A stretch of DNA of 64,000 nucleotides, from positions 310,001 through 374,000 of the forward strand of contig OX442319.1 in assembly GCA_949358305.1 (NCBI GenBank), in the 5' to 3' direction. Both the position numbers and the translations under genes were made by a program. Under the pieces are notes generated by a model, which ran no database searches, was not told the DNA's origin, and was given only the letters and a program-made list of their open reading frames with translations. This DNA is from Strigamia acuminata (Eukaryota; Arthropoda; Chilopoda; Geophilomorpha; Linotaeniidae). This document shows, one piece after another, positions 41,400-51,823 of this stretch (within the stretch, counting starts at the first letter, position 1; the number at the start of each line of letters is the position of its first letter).

Positions 41400-41875
41400 A
41401 TCTCGATGTAATAATCATTACCTGTTTATATTTTATGTTATTTGATATTTTCCAATGCTTATATCTATTTTATATGTTTTGACATGCAGTACCATGCATT
41501 TTCTAACTTAGCTTTATGTTTCCACATATTTTTCCTTTGTATAACGCTTGATTATGACACTAGGTGTCACACTTGCACTTTTCCACCATCCAAGATGGCC
41601 GCACACACGTCTGTGTGCTTTTTCCCACATCTCACCTTAAGAAAGGATTCAATTTGTAAGCTTTTTATCATTTATATTAAATGTTTATTGTTTTAAAGTG
41701 TTTAGTATTCATTTAGAGCACCTTCTGTGCTATTTAGGCGCACATAAGCGGTATTTTACCGCGCGCACGTCTCTCGTTCGCGTCAACGTCGCCATTTCGT
41801 TCGTGTCGGCGACACGGCGCCCGTTCTACGCGCTTCCACATTCGGCTACGCCGATATTCTGCTGCTTTCCTCTGC
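41400..41875 (+). repeat. Candidate solo Copia-type LTR
   Basis: It resembles 4600-5158: a CCAAGATGGCCGC box, CGTCGCCATTTCGTTCGTG, and a CCTCTGCTACA end. No primer site or coding region follows. Boundaries are approximate. Confidence 0.5.
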
Positions 41876-41958
41876 TACATATTTGATTAATGATCATGTT
41901 TATTAGAGTTTGATTTAACTTAGTGTTCAATATACTTTCTATAGTGAGTCCTTATAGT

Positions 41959-42054
41959 GCTCACCCAACTTCCTATACGATCGCTTTATCAAAGTTGGCC
42001 CAGATGCAATTGCTCAAGAAATATTTGAGAGGAACAGACATTTCTTCCACCCTG
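41959..42054. repeat. Family A palindromic MITE, one terminal fragment
   Basis: Ninety-six bases match the right terminus of the copy at 55790-55887 (TCACCCAACTTCCTATACGATCGC ... CCACCCTG) and are followed by TATA. Only one end remains. Confidence 0.8.
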
Positions 42055-42159
42055 TATATTTCTAAACCTCGAGTCATTTTTAAGTCTAATTTGTTTCTCT
42101 CGTCCACTCATTCCCTGGGCTACGTAACAACTGCGCCCAGTTCATGTTGACATTGTTGA

Positions 42160-42760
42160 ATATATTGGTGTGTAAAATAATCAGAAACATCAATTTGAGG
42201 TTTAAATGAAAACCATCATAACTCTCTTGCATTTTATTTTGGCATGAAGTGAGCAAAACAAGTTAAAGAACAAATCATAATGAACAGTGCATAATCAAGC
42301 TAAATGACATCAAGATAAATAACCAAAGGTGTGAAAACCGAGGGTTTTACTCATGTATTATTTTATTACTGTTCAATTTGTCATTTTATTACCATTTAAT
42401 TCATTCAAGTTCAATTTTGATATTTTGTCATTTTGTATTTTATCTGGTGTTTATTATTTGCATTTATCTCCACTTTAAACTTCACCTATTTACTTAATTA
42501 TAATCTCCACCTTCTCACCATATAACTTCACTTCTTAAACTTCCACTTGACCTTTCTTGGAATCAGCTAATTGAGGTCAATTAATTCCGCTCTCCAATCA
42601 GAGAGCTCCACATACCCTTTCCCCCCCTTTTCTCTAGTCTAAGAATAAAATCACCAGTGTTCTTTTTAACAACTCAAAAGAAGGTCTCCTTTTATTTTCA
42701 TCTACACATCTACATTTCAAACCAAGGACTTTTAGTCAAAATTAAGAGTGTGATTTCACA
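42160..42760 (+). repeat. 5' LTR region of the BEL/Pao element
   Basis: It ends GTGATTTCACA just before the primer site. AATAAA is at about 42645. The start is not defined because no 3' LTR copy is present. The TA-rich first half and TCTACATC repeats at the end are typical of LTR/leader borders. Confidence 0.6.
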
Positions 42761-42763
42761 TTT

Positions 42764-42781
42764 TGGTGCCGAAACCCGGGA
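42764..42781 (+). promoter_or_regulatory. BEL/Pao primer-binding site
   Basis: TGGTGCCGAAACCCGGGA, three bases after the LTR end. This TGG-x-GCCGAAACCCGGG form is the usual BEL/Pao tRNA primer site. Confidence 0.8.
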
Positions 42782-42835
42782 AACCTTCAAATCTACATCT
42801 ACATCTACAGCTAGAATCATCTAAAACTACCGAAA

Positions 42836-45800
42836 ATGGTGAGAAATTACGATTTTAAGAAGAAGTCTTTTGCGGCGGCCATTACAGTCACGGAAACGCT
42901 AATCAACACGGCAACCACCGCGCTGACCGGCAACGCCGCCATCTTGAAGGACACTTTAGAAATATGGATCGACCAATTGGATTCAAAACAAAATCGTGCA
43001 GCAAAAGCGTTCGAAATAGCTTTAGAAAGCTCAAAAACGGACGCAGATGTTAGCTCACTCACCGAGGAAATGGACGCTTTGGACGATCGAGTGCTGGTGT
43101 TGAAAGCGGCTATAAAAAGGTATTCAAATCAATTATACCCAATTGTTATTTTGCCGCCAGTTCTGAACAATGCACCCGCGACGAACGGCGCCGCCAAATT
43201 CAAAAGAAAGGCACTCGAGATTCCAAAATTTGATGGCAAACATCCGGAAATTTGGAGCAGCTTCTGGAAAACGTTTTGTTTGCAAGTGAACGACGACGCC
43301 GACCTTGACGATACGCATAAATTCCTTCATCTGCGAGCGCATCTGACAGACGAGGCGTTGGAGAACATAAAAGGATTGGAAATCACCGACTCAAATTTCC
43401 TGATTGCAACAGAACGGCTAAAGAAAAAATATGGCGATCCGGTAGTATTAGAGAACAGATATTTAAACAATTTACTTTGCTTGCCACAAGTGCGTGACGA
43501 GAGTGACAATGAAGGACTGCAGCGTTTACATCGTCATGTTGAAATCAACGTAGAAAACTTGGACAATGTGGGGGTGAAATTAATTGAAATTCAAAAAACC
43601 TTATTTCCAGTGTTAGCATCGACGCTCCCCCGCACCCTAATTCGGGAATACGACCGAGAGAACGATGGAGATCGATCTGTTCCGAGACTAATGGCATGGC
43701 TGCAGAATTTCATAGCCAAAGAGGCGAAGTATGACATGATGCGGAAGAAATCAGACGTCCCACCAACCAAACCTCAACCTCAACAAACCAAAAATCCAAA
43801 TAAAGAGGAGAAAAGGAAATGGGATCGAAAAGACAAGAAACACCATCCAAGTTCCGCAACAACAATGTCCGTAATAATTGATAAATGTCAGTTTTGCAGC
43901 TCAAAGGAACACATCCGTAGATTGTGCCCCCTCACCGCAGATCAAAGGAGGGAGAAAATAAAATCCAAAGGAATTTGCATGCGCTGCCTGGGCAAAGTGG
44001 CGCACAAGACGGAGGAATGTCGCACAAAAATGAAGTGTTTCAAATGCGATGGACCACACCACACGCAAGTTTGCAACACCCCAAAAAATGCAAACAGCAA
44101 AGAAGCCACCACCAAGGAGGTCCACAGCAACGCCGTGGTTAAAACTAGCCAGGAACAGTTCGAATTTTTGATGGTTGTCATGGCAAGATTGAGTGGCGAC
44201 AAACTCCACACATCGAGCATCTGTTACATCGACGGCGGAGCCCAAAGAACATTTATCCGATCGGACGTGGCCAGAAAACTCAAACTAAAGAAGTTAGGTA
44301 CCGAAAAAATTAACCTTTCTGTTTTTGGCAAAGATCCACAGTCCGTGACGTACAACCGAGTCCAGCTAGCGATTCAACCAGCAAATGGAGCGAGTCCAGC
44401 CATCTCAATCGATGCCATAGAAATTCCTCAAGTCACAACAACTCCAACTGAAGTTCCCGATAAACAATTGGATGCAGAACTGAAAAAACGAGGGATTCAA
44501 GTACAATGCAGGCAAGCATCTCTTCACTCAAATGAAGTTGACATTTTGATAGGAGTGGACCACTACTGGAAATTAATGACGGGACAGACGGAATATATCG
44601 AAGAGAACTTAATTGCCGTGAAAACCAAATTAGGATGGACGTTACACGGACGAACCACTCACGGCAAGCAAGTGATCGCTTCATCAACCCGCATAAACAA
44701 AATTAGCATTGTCCCCTCATCTGACGAAATTCTACGCAAATTCTGGGAACTTGAAGCCATCGGGGTGCAACACGAGTCGCTTACATCAGTGGAAGACGCG
44801 GAAATTTTGCCGAAATTCGAAAAATCGATCAAATGGAATGGAAAAAACTATTCAGTCGAATTGCCATGGACTGTCAACCCAAATGAATTACAGGACAATT
44901 ACCAAATTGCAGAACAAACATTTTTAAACCTGCTTAGACGTTTCAGAAAGCAACCGAATTTATTTCTGGAATACAAAAAGGATATTAGCGATCAATTGGC
45001 GCAAGGAATCGTAGAAGAAATACCACCAGATGCCAGCGAGGGACCATATTACTACATGCCCCATCGACCGGTAATCAAAGATGAGAGACTGACAACAAAA
45101 CTTCGGATTGTTTTTGATGCCTCGTCGCACAAAAAGGGACAACTGTCCCTAAATGACTGCTTGTCGAAGGGAACAAACCTCTTGCCATCTTTAATCTTCA
45201 TTTTATTGAATTTTCGTTCCAGGAAGATAGCAATAATGTCGGACATCGTAAAAGCATTCCACATGATTGAAATTGCCCTCAGAGACCGAGACGCAACACG
45301 GTTTTTGTGGGTGGACGAAAATTGGGACGGAATAGGTCGCGCCATCATCAAAATTTTACGACAGACACGCGTATTATTTGGAGCGACCCCAAGTCCATTT
45401 TTGCTGAGCGCAACGATCAAGCACCACCTCAAAAAATACATGGCAGAGTTTCCGGAGACATGCGACCTGATAAACAAGTTTCTCTACATGGACGATTTTA
45501 TTTCGTCACTGGACAACGACGAGCAAGCTTTGAGGGTATTTCACAAATCCAGCGCAATTTTTTCAACAGCTGGCATGGAGCTGGTGAAGTGGCAAACCAA
45601 CTCACCCGAGTTGCGAGACAAATTCCGAAGCGAAATACCCGGTGATGCTGACAAAACGAACGATTGCCTCACTACGGTACTGGGACTGCAATGGAATCCA
45701 CAAACCGACGAATTGAGCTTGGCCATCGACGACTCCGTAAACCCACCAAAGAAACTGACCAAACGAGAAGTGATACGAGCCACAGCCCAAATATTCGACC

Positions 45801-46436
45801 CACTAGGATTCATTGGACCATTCACCATCACTGCAAAAATTTTCTTTCAGTCCCTTTGGCTTCGAAACTTGCCGTGGGACGAAGAATTGATCGAGGAACT
45901 GCGCCAGACCTGGACAACATGGTCCGACCAAATACCGACTTTGAAGCAGTTCAAGATTCCACGATGCCTGGAGGTGGAGGGCCAAGAAAAATCAGAACTA
46001 CACGTGTTCTGCGACGCCAGCCCCAGAGCATACGGCGCAGTCGCCTATTTCCGACGGCAAAGAGAAGATTTAACAAATGTATTTTTTATTTTCTCTCGAT
46101 CTAGGGTAGCCCCGGTTAAACCACTGACGCTTCCAAAGCTAGAACTCATGGGAGCTCTATTGGCAGTGCGATTGACAGACCAAATTCGCGAGGTTGTCGA
46201 GTGCAGTTCCACCCACTTCTGGACCGATTCGCAGATCTGTTTGCACTGGATCACTAACACATCAAAGCGCGCACCGACGTTCATCAACAACCGAGTCATG
46301 GAAATTCGGGAAAAATCACACGTTGATGCATGGAAACACGTGCCGGGCGCCGAGAATCCAGCCGATCGACTGACGAGAGGTTTAGACGCCAAGGAACTGA
46401 TAGCAGACGAATTATGGTGGAAGGGTCCAACGTGTG
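42836..46436 (+). pseudogene. BEL/Pao gag-pol, truncated before integrase
   Basis: One open frame from the ATG at 42836. Gag leads (KFDGKHPEIWSSFWKTFCLQV). Three Cys/His knuckles follow (CQFCSSKEHIRRLC; CMRCLGKVAHKTEEC; CFKCDGPHHTQVC, 43888-44060), then a retropepsin with YIDGGAQRTFI, where DSG is usual and the second residue is Gly, RT with LYMDDF at 45483, and RNase H (FCDASPRAYGA; KLELMGALLA; TDSQICLHWI). Similarity ends at ELWWKGP (46436), where integrase should begin; the remaining codons to 46519 are unrelated. It would encode an element able to reverse-transcribe but not integrate. Confidence 0.93.
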
Positions 46437-46974
46437 TTGTAGTAAAATATGAGATCTATGAATACGCATTTAAGATGCAATTCTTGATTTCTACCTCAAG
46501 GAGGGATTTAAAGGGATGAAGGAGGAAATCACCCGAGGCAAGGCCATGGGAAAGTGCATTAAATTATTCTGCTGTTTGAATTAAAGAGTTTTAAAAGGAA
46601 GTAGGTCATTGACTTCACCTGCTTCTATCACAACTGGTTTTTTTGGAACGTTTCATTTTACTGGAGGGAAAATGAATAAATGACGTGATTTGTTTACATG
46701 TACTTTGTTGGCAAAATCACACATATTAACCATTTTTAGGAAAGTGGGAGGTAATTAAAGTGAAAGTGGGGGTAAATCGTATGGACTTCCAATGACAGTG
46801 GGCAACATTTGCCATTGTTTAAAGTTTTCTGAGGGTATTGGAAGTGGGGGTTACGGCAAAATTAAAAGTGGGGGTAATTTTAAACGGTTTGTCTCGAGAT
46901 GGTGAGTCGAATGCTATATTGCACGTATGGGTCAGGGTGTTTGATCACATGTTGAATCTGCACTTGGTGAAATT
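46437..46974. other. Unassigned DNA with GTGGGGGTAA words
   Basis: GTGGGGGT(T/A)A repeats four times (46743-46875). No integrase or LTR of the BEL element is present, so the 3' end was lost by truncation or rearrangement. Confidence 0.45.
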
Positions 46975-47392
46975 TTGGGTATGTCCAACACGCTTCATTG
47001 GTGAAATTTTGGCTATGTCCAACACGCTTTGTTGGTGAAATTTGGCTATGTCCAACACGCTTCGTTGGTGATATTTTGACTATGTTCCACAAGCTTGGTT
47101 TGATATTTCGGCTATGTTCCACAAGCTTGGTTTGATATTTTGACTATGTTCCACAAGCTTGGTTTGATATTTCGGCTATGTTCCACAAGCTTGGTTTGAT
47201 ATTTTGACTATGTTCCACAAGCTTGGTTTGATATTTTGACTATGTTCCACAAGCTTGGTTTGATATTTTGACTATGTTCCACAAGCTTGGTTTGATATTT
47301 TGACTATGTTCCACAAGCTTGGTTTGATATTCCGGCTATGTCCATCACGCTTGGTTCGATATTTTGACTAAGTTCCACAAGCTTCTGTATTT
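46975..47392. repeat. 32-bp minisatellite (CTATGTTCCACAAGCTTGG)
   Basis: About nine copies of ACTATGTTCCACAAGCTTGG plus TTTGATATTTTG, preceded by three or four copies of a diverged form (CTATGTCCAACACGCTTCG). Changes such as CGG for TGA alternate between units, suggesting higher-order duplication. Confidence 0.93.
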
Positions 47393-48720
47393 ATATTTGT
47401 ACTTATTTCTTATTTCATGTATTTATATTTGCAATTATTTCTTATTTTAATTAAAATTCAATTCATTTGTAAATAAATGTATTAAGATTTTTTAATAAAA
47501 AATAAATAAATAGGAAATGTAAAATGTGTAATTCAATTTATTTGCAGATAAATGTATTAAGATTTTTTAATAAAAAAGTCAATTGAAATGTTTAATAGGA
47601 AATGTAAAATGTCTAATTCATTTCATTTACAAATAAATGTATTAAGAATTTTTACATTTCCTATTAAACATTTCAATTGACTTTTTTATTAAAAAATCTT
47701 AATACATTTATCTGCAAATAAATTGAATTACACATTTTACATTTCCTATTAAACATGCATTAAATTATTTTTATTTGACCTAAAAACAATTTCATTTTAA
47801 ATAAAAATTCAATTGCCCCTGGGGAAATTTTTTTTATTCACAAATGAAATGTGACCTAGTTGAAAGACCAGTTTAATTGCAAAAGAGTTGAAATGTATTA
47901 ACACAATTTAAAATGAGAATTCATTTGATTTTTTTGTCCTGTGTGTTGTTATTAATTCCTTATTTTAATTCTATTTACAAAAAAAAAAATAAAACTTATT
48001 TTTAAATAAGAAAAAGTTAATTGAAAGAAAGTTTTTATTTGTTAATAGATATTAAAGTTGGAATTTATTAAACCAATTTAAAAATGAAATGGAATTAGAA
48101 TTAAAACTATCCATTAGAAAAAATCAAATGAATTCTCATTTGATTCTTTTTAATTCCATTTTAACTTTTATAATTAATAATTTTCATTTACAAATAAAAA
48201 TTTTATTCCTTCTAAGTAATGGAACTTTCCAAAACCAGCTGTGTTAAAAGTAAGCCATGTGACAGCATGTAATATATCTTGTAGGAAAAACGGATATGTG
48301 ATCAAACAAACAAATTGATAAACATTTATCAAAACAAAAAAAAACAAAAAAAAAATGTTAAACAGTCGAATGAAAATATTTTTTTCCTCACCAGCAATTA
48401 AATTTCCCCCGAAGGCTTTTGCTCTTTAAAAACAAAAATAGCCTTTAGAGATTTTTTTTAATGAGTCAGAAAAAACAGGTTTTCAAAGTGACTCAATCAG
48501 AAATAAATGAATAATAAATTGTAAAGAAAAATAATTTTATTCAGCTTTTAATTAAAAATTCTTTTACACATTTTATTTGTTTTTCAAAATTTTTTTTTTA
48601 CATTGACAAACGAGTTAGCAGAACAGGGGGCACTGCAATGATTACATACGTCACAATTAAACAAGACACTGTTAAATGAATGGCGTAAGAATGCTCTAGT
48701 ATGTTCATAAAACTCCATTT
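47393..48720. repeat. AT-rich foldback DNA
   Basis: 47508-47655 and 47656-47757 form an inverted repeat (TAGGAAATGTAAAATGT, CAATTGAAATGTTTAATAGG and complements). Further inverted words (AAATGAGAATTCATTTGA) lie at about 47910 and 48125. No gene. An AATAAA at about 48535 on the minus strand may serve the exon upstream of it. Confidence 0.6.
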
Positions 48721-49023
48721 TTATAAACATTCCTTCTCTTCATCAAAAAAATCTATATCCTTAATTTTCTTGCCCGGAATAATTTGATACAACTGCCTTA
48801 TGTGTACTCTTGTTTCTGAGTTGAGAGAATCATGTATTATTCTTGCTCTTCTTTTTATTATTTTGCTTAGTTCAGGAAATTGTCCATCAATGCGAAATAC
48901 AAATGCAAAATTATTTATATCTGTAATTTCAGCCCCCCATCTACTTATAAGTTCAAAGATTATTTGCAGTAATATTTTCTCACTTTTTTCATAAGTTGCA
49001 CAAAAAAATTCCTTGTTATTCAG
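48721..49023 (-). CDS. Candidate terminal exon of an unknown gene
   Basis: An open stretch of 100 codons and a TAA follows a splice-acceptor-like TTATTTCTCAG and has no ATG near its start. It reads LNNKEFFCATYEKSEKILLQ early, FELISRWGAEITDINNFAFV in the middle, and SLNSETRVHIRQLYQIIPGK near the end. A polyadenylation AATAAA lies ~185 bp downstream. Residue use is protein-like, unlike nearby AT-rich shadows. I do not recognise the family. It could be a host gene, or a spliced gene of another mobile element next to the Polinton. Confidence 0.45.
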   Translation of the reverse strand: MNNKEFFCATYEKSEKILLQIIFELISRWGAEITDINNFAFVFRIDGQFPELSKIIKRRARIIHDSLNSETRVHIRQLYQIIPGKKIKDIDFFDEEKECL

Positions 49024-49414
49024 CTGAGAAATAATTTATTTTTAATTGAAAATTTAATTAAAATGATGTTTACATACTATATTTTTAATTTATTTTTAAT
49101 TGAAAATTTAATTAAAAGCAATTTTATTTATATTTTTAAAAATTTATTTATTTATTATGCATTGCCGGATGAGTCACGCTGCTTTAATATAATTACATGG
49201 TCACGTGTTTTGAATTAAATCAGGTGTTTATTCACATATTCATTTTTATTTCCAGATTTAATATGTGAAATATAATTTGTAATTACACCCAATTAATCAA
49301 AAGACTATTTCCTTATTCAGAGAAAAAACAGTAAAACTAACAATATAAATATTATTTTAAAAACTTGTGATAATTAATTACATAATGCCGCATTATATAT
49401 ATATAGAGTAGCAT
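49024..49414. other. Unassigned; probable left edge of the Polinton
   Basis: A 30-bp block (TTTATTTTTAATTGAAAATT...) is duplicated at 49030 and 49087. The terminal inverted repeat of the Polinton should lie here or slightly left, but its partner is outside the window, so it cannot be placed. Confidence 0.3.
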
Positions 49415-49696
49415 TTAGCCGAATAAATGACTTATTTCAGCCAATTCCTGGATTTCGGCGATAGTTACATTGTCGTGTATGTATTTGACGTGTTCAATAT
49501 TCTCACTGGAAAATCTACCAAGTTTCTCCACCAGAGTTTGAATCTTGATCTGAAATGCCGGTCGCCACAAAAGTAACGAATCGGTTCTCTGATCTATTGA
49601 GCCTCCATAATTAACCAAAAGGAATAATGATAAATGTTTCAAAATTATTTTCCTTTCATCGGTAGTTTTGTTCTGTTGGAGTTCAAAGAGATACAT
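49415..49696 (-). CDS. Small Polinton protein of unknown function
   Basis: 93 residues from the ATG at 49696, preferred over an upstream TTG. It reads MYLFELQQNKTTDERKIIL, then SLFLLVNYGGSIDQRTDSLL and ends EIQELAEISHLFG. It looks largely helical with mixed charge, and shows no zinc site or membrane segment. It lies downstream of the divergent protease on the same strand, 234 bp away, so it may be the last gene of the leftward unit. I do not recognise a family. Confidence 0.5.
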   Translation of the reverse strand: MYLFELQQNKTTDERKIILKHLSLFLLVNYGGSIDQRTDSLLLWRPAFQIKIQTLVEKLGRFSSENIEHVKYIHDNVTIAEIQELAEISHLFG

Positions 49697-49930
49697 TTTA
49701 ATTCTTTTCTTTCTCAAATTGAAGTGAATATAATAATGTTGCTTTTTTTATATATAGAAAATTTTTGTTACGGTTTCATTTTTGATTTGATACGGACTTT
49801 AACACATGCCCGTGCTTGTTTGCAGACTTTCCGTAAGGTTTTGTGCGAATCTTTGTTGATTTCAAATTAGGATCGTTTTAACTTCTTAAATAATTTCATT
49901 TTTTTGTGAAAAATGGAAATTGGGTTTACT

Positions 49931-50350
49931 TTACAACAACTCAAGATTATTCATTCCTCGAATGATTTTAATGATTGTATTCTGCCTGAGATTAAGATTG
50001 GCTGCTAAATAGAGCGCAAAGAGGCAAAACATCCCGCAAGAATCCTCTTTTGTCAACGAATACACTTCTTTTGTAGCATAATATAGGGTAACGTCTCTTC
50101 CGACAAAATCAATGATCTCTTTAGGTGGAACGTTTCCCAAATTATCAAAGTATATGCCTCTGTCATTGCAAAGATACAAGCTGACCCAATGGGTACCTCC
50201 ACCCGTCGATGGGTCTAAATTGATGACGAAGCTTTCATTCTTGCCCCGGTGATTCGCAAGCGGTTTCAAGCAATCGATGGGCAACACGTTGTTGAAGTGA
50301 GCGATACGTAGTTTATTCTTCGCCCAGTTGTAAATTTCCACGTTATTCAT
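49931..50350 (-). CDS. Divergent adenain-like cysteine protease
   Basis: 139 residues. The catalytic triad is visible: GGTHWVSL (His54), GIYFDNLG (Asp69) and DSCGMFCLF (Cys105). Adenain-type proteases mature virion proteins. The usual glutamine a few residues before the cysteine is not seen (TKEVYSLTKEDSCG). Its ATG overlaps the TGA of the integrase by four bases (ATGA), so the two are likely co-transcribed. It differs clearly from the canonical Polinton protease at 57971, which has the same fold motifs but about 30% similarity by eye. Confidence 0.85.
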   Translation of the reverse strand: MNNVEIYNWAKNKLRIAHFNNVLPIDCLKPLANHRGKNESFVINLDPSTGGGTHWVSLYLCNDRGIYFDNLGNVPPKEIIDFVGRDVTLYYATKEVYSLTKEDSCGMFCLFALYLAANLNLRQNTIIKIIRGMNNLELL

Positions 50351-51300
50351 TTTTTAATGTCGATGAGATCATCCACCCATGAATTATGCTTCTGATTGTA
50401 GCCGACCCATTTCACTAGGTACTTCCATGATCCATCGCTGTTTTTCTTTTTTCTAATGACTTTCTCGATCAAGTAGGGATCATCTACCCTGGATTCAGTT
50501 TTTTGGAGTTCTTCACGGTAAAAGGAACCTTCGATCGATTCTCCCAAACTGTCTTTCAATTTGAAAATTGGAGGTTCATACGTCGTGTCCACTTTATCAA
50601 TTGTAAAGATTTCATTAGTCCAATTTTGCAAAAACCCTTTGTCAAATATGGATTTGGATTTGGAAATACGCACTCGGTCGCCCACTTTGAATTTAGGCTT
50701 GGACGTTGCTGGTTCGGGAAGTAATTTTAGTCTGAGCGCCTTTTCATGTTTGGGAGCCACATCTTTGGGTTTCATGTTGGTCGTACGGTGAACCGAAGAG
50801 TTATAACGGGTCATCAATTGGGGTAAGATAGTAATCCAATTCCTCGAACCTTTCAAAGTAAAATGCCTGTACATGCGCTCTTTGAGTGTACGGTTGAACC
50901 GCTCGACCATGCTCGCTTTCAACGGTGAGTGTGTGGAAAAATGGTTGATGTTGAACTTTTTGACCAGTGCCTTGAAATGGGAATTGTAGAATTCTTTCCC
51001 CCAATCGGATGCCATGTTGACCGGCCCCTTATTCCCCGCTTTGACAAGCACCTTTTCAAATGCAGCGGTTACGTCTTTGCCAGTCTTTGATTTGATGGGA
51101 ACCGCATACGCATATTTAGAGAACGCATCTATAACCGTTAATAAGTATTTATAACCTTTGTTTACACGGGAAAAAGGTATCAATTCGACTAAATCGATCT
51201 GCCATAAGTCGTTGATTGCAAAAGATACGACCGGACGTCTGACGTAATGCCTACGTGCCGGCTTATGTAATTCAGATACCAGTTGCTCTATATCGGGCAT
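50347..51300 (-). CDS. Polinton integrase with C-terminal chromodomain
   Basis: 317 residues from the ATG at 51300. The core has the D,D(35-)E triad: WQIDLVEL (Asp36), ASDWGKEF (Asp99) and MVERFNR (Glu133). An SH3-like segment follows (FKVGDRVRISK), then a chromodomain (YLIEKVI...YLVKWVGYNQKHNSWV, residues 274-317). It inserts the element DNA, and the chromodomain probably steers it to histone marks. The ATG follows 16 As; by chance of run length, the frame is also open upstream into the PLA2 region. Confidence 0.95.
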   Translation of the reverse strand: MPDIEQLVSELHKPARRHYVRRPVVSFAINDLWQIDLVELIPFSRVNKGYKYLLTVIDAFSKYAYAVPIKSKTGKDVTAAFEKVLVKAGNKGPVNMASDWGKEFYNSHFKALVKKFNINHFSTHSPLKASMVERFNRTLKERMYRHFTLKGSRNWITILPQLMTRYNSSVHRTTNMKPKDVAPKHEKALRLKLLPEPATSKPKFKVGDRVRISKSKSIFDKGFLQNWTNEIFTIDKVDTTYEPPIFKLKDSLGESIEGSFYREELQKTESRVDDPYLIEKVIRKKKNSDGSWKYLVKWVGYNQKHNSWVDDLIDIKK

Positions 51301-51651
51301 TTTTTTTTTTTTTTTTAGTCCCATTCCCAGTTTAAGTTTGGTATTGAACGTTGCTTTGATTGCTTTGGCGGCTAATTTTGTGCTTAAACTGACTGTTGGA
51401 TCGGAGATGATTAAAACACACGCTTCGACCAACTTTCTGTCTGCTTCGTGTCTGGCTTCTAAGTTCTCATTTATGTAAGCAATGTCGTGCAGCTTGCACG
51501 CTTCATCCAATGGGTTTACGCCTTTATCGCCTCTAGCTAAACGTTTATCTAATTTTGTGCCTGGGCCGCAATAATTGTACCCAGGGATATGCATTTCTAC
51601 CGGTAATTTATTGATTAGTTTATTCAAAAGTCCTTTTCCGGTTGCTGGAGA
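51301..51651 (-). CDS. Phospholipase-A2-like domain (parvovirus VP1 type)
   Basis: The frame reads SPATGKGLLNKLINKLPVE, then HIPGYNYCGPGTKLDKRL (calcium-loop GPGT) and DEACKLHDIAY with the catalytic His-Asp pair, ending in KLKLGMGL before a poly-A run. Such domains occur in parvovirus VP1 and in animal Polinton/adintovirus virion proteins, where they help to breach membranes. It lacks its own ATG. Upstream lies an A11 run, beyond which the zinc ribbon is in another frame; in related elements, as I recall, ribbon and PLA2 form one protein. Confidence 0.85.
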
Positions 51652-51788
51652 TTTTTTTTTTTAATGAACTGATATTTTAAAATCCCACATTTGGAACATT
51701 TGCCTCTTTTGTAAGCTCTGTTGTTCTTAGTGACTCCCGTTTCCAACGTACCGGTAGGAGTAGCCTTACGGCATTTAACGCAAAACAT
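51624..51788 (-). CDS. Zinc-ribbon protein (N-terminal half of the ribbon-PLA2 gene)
   Basis: 54 residues from the ATG at 51788: MFCVKCRKATPTGTLE near the start and KRGKCSKCGILKYQFIKKK after it, giving two C-x2-C pairs (a treble-clef or ribbon). The last dozen codons read out of frame through the PLA2 start and stop at 51624. The ribbon resembles the N-terminus of Polinton PLA2 proteins (DUF5679-like, from memory). The start is 35 bp from the divergent ATPase start, so the two share a promoter region. Confidence 0.75.
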   Translation of the reverse strand: MFCVKCRKATPTGTLETGVTKNNRAYKRGKCSKCGILKYQFIKKKNLQQPEKDF

Positions 51789-51823
51789 GTTTGTCTTCTT
51801 TTTTTATTACGGGAATATAAAAA
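51789..51823. promoter_or_regulatory. 35-bp divergent promoter region
   Basis: This is the only DNA between two divergent start codons. It is AT-rich (TCTTTTTTTATTACGGGAAT, then ATAAAAA before the ATPase ATG). Any core promoters for the two opposite transcription units must overlap here or lie within the genes. Confidence 0.5.

Noticed and set aside
51624..51788. An independent small zinc-ribbon protein with its own C-terminus
   Set aside because: The last residues are out-of-frame reading of the PLA2 start after an A11 run; a ribbon-PLA2 protein with a shifted frame is more likely, so it is listed only as the N-terminal half.
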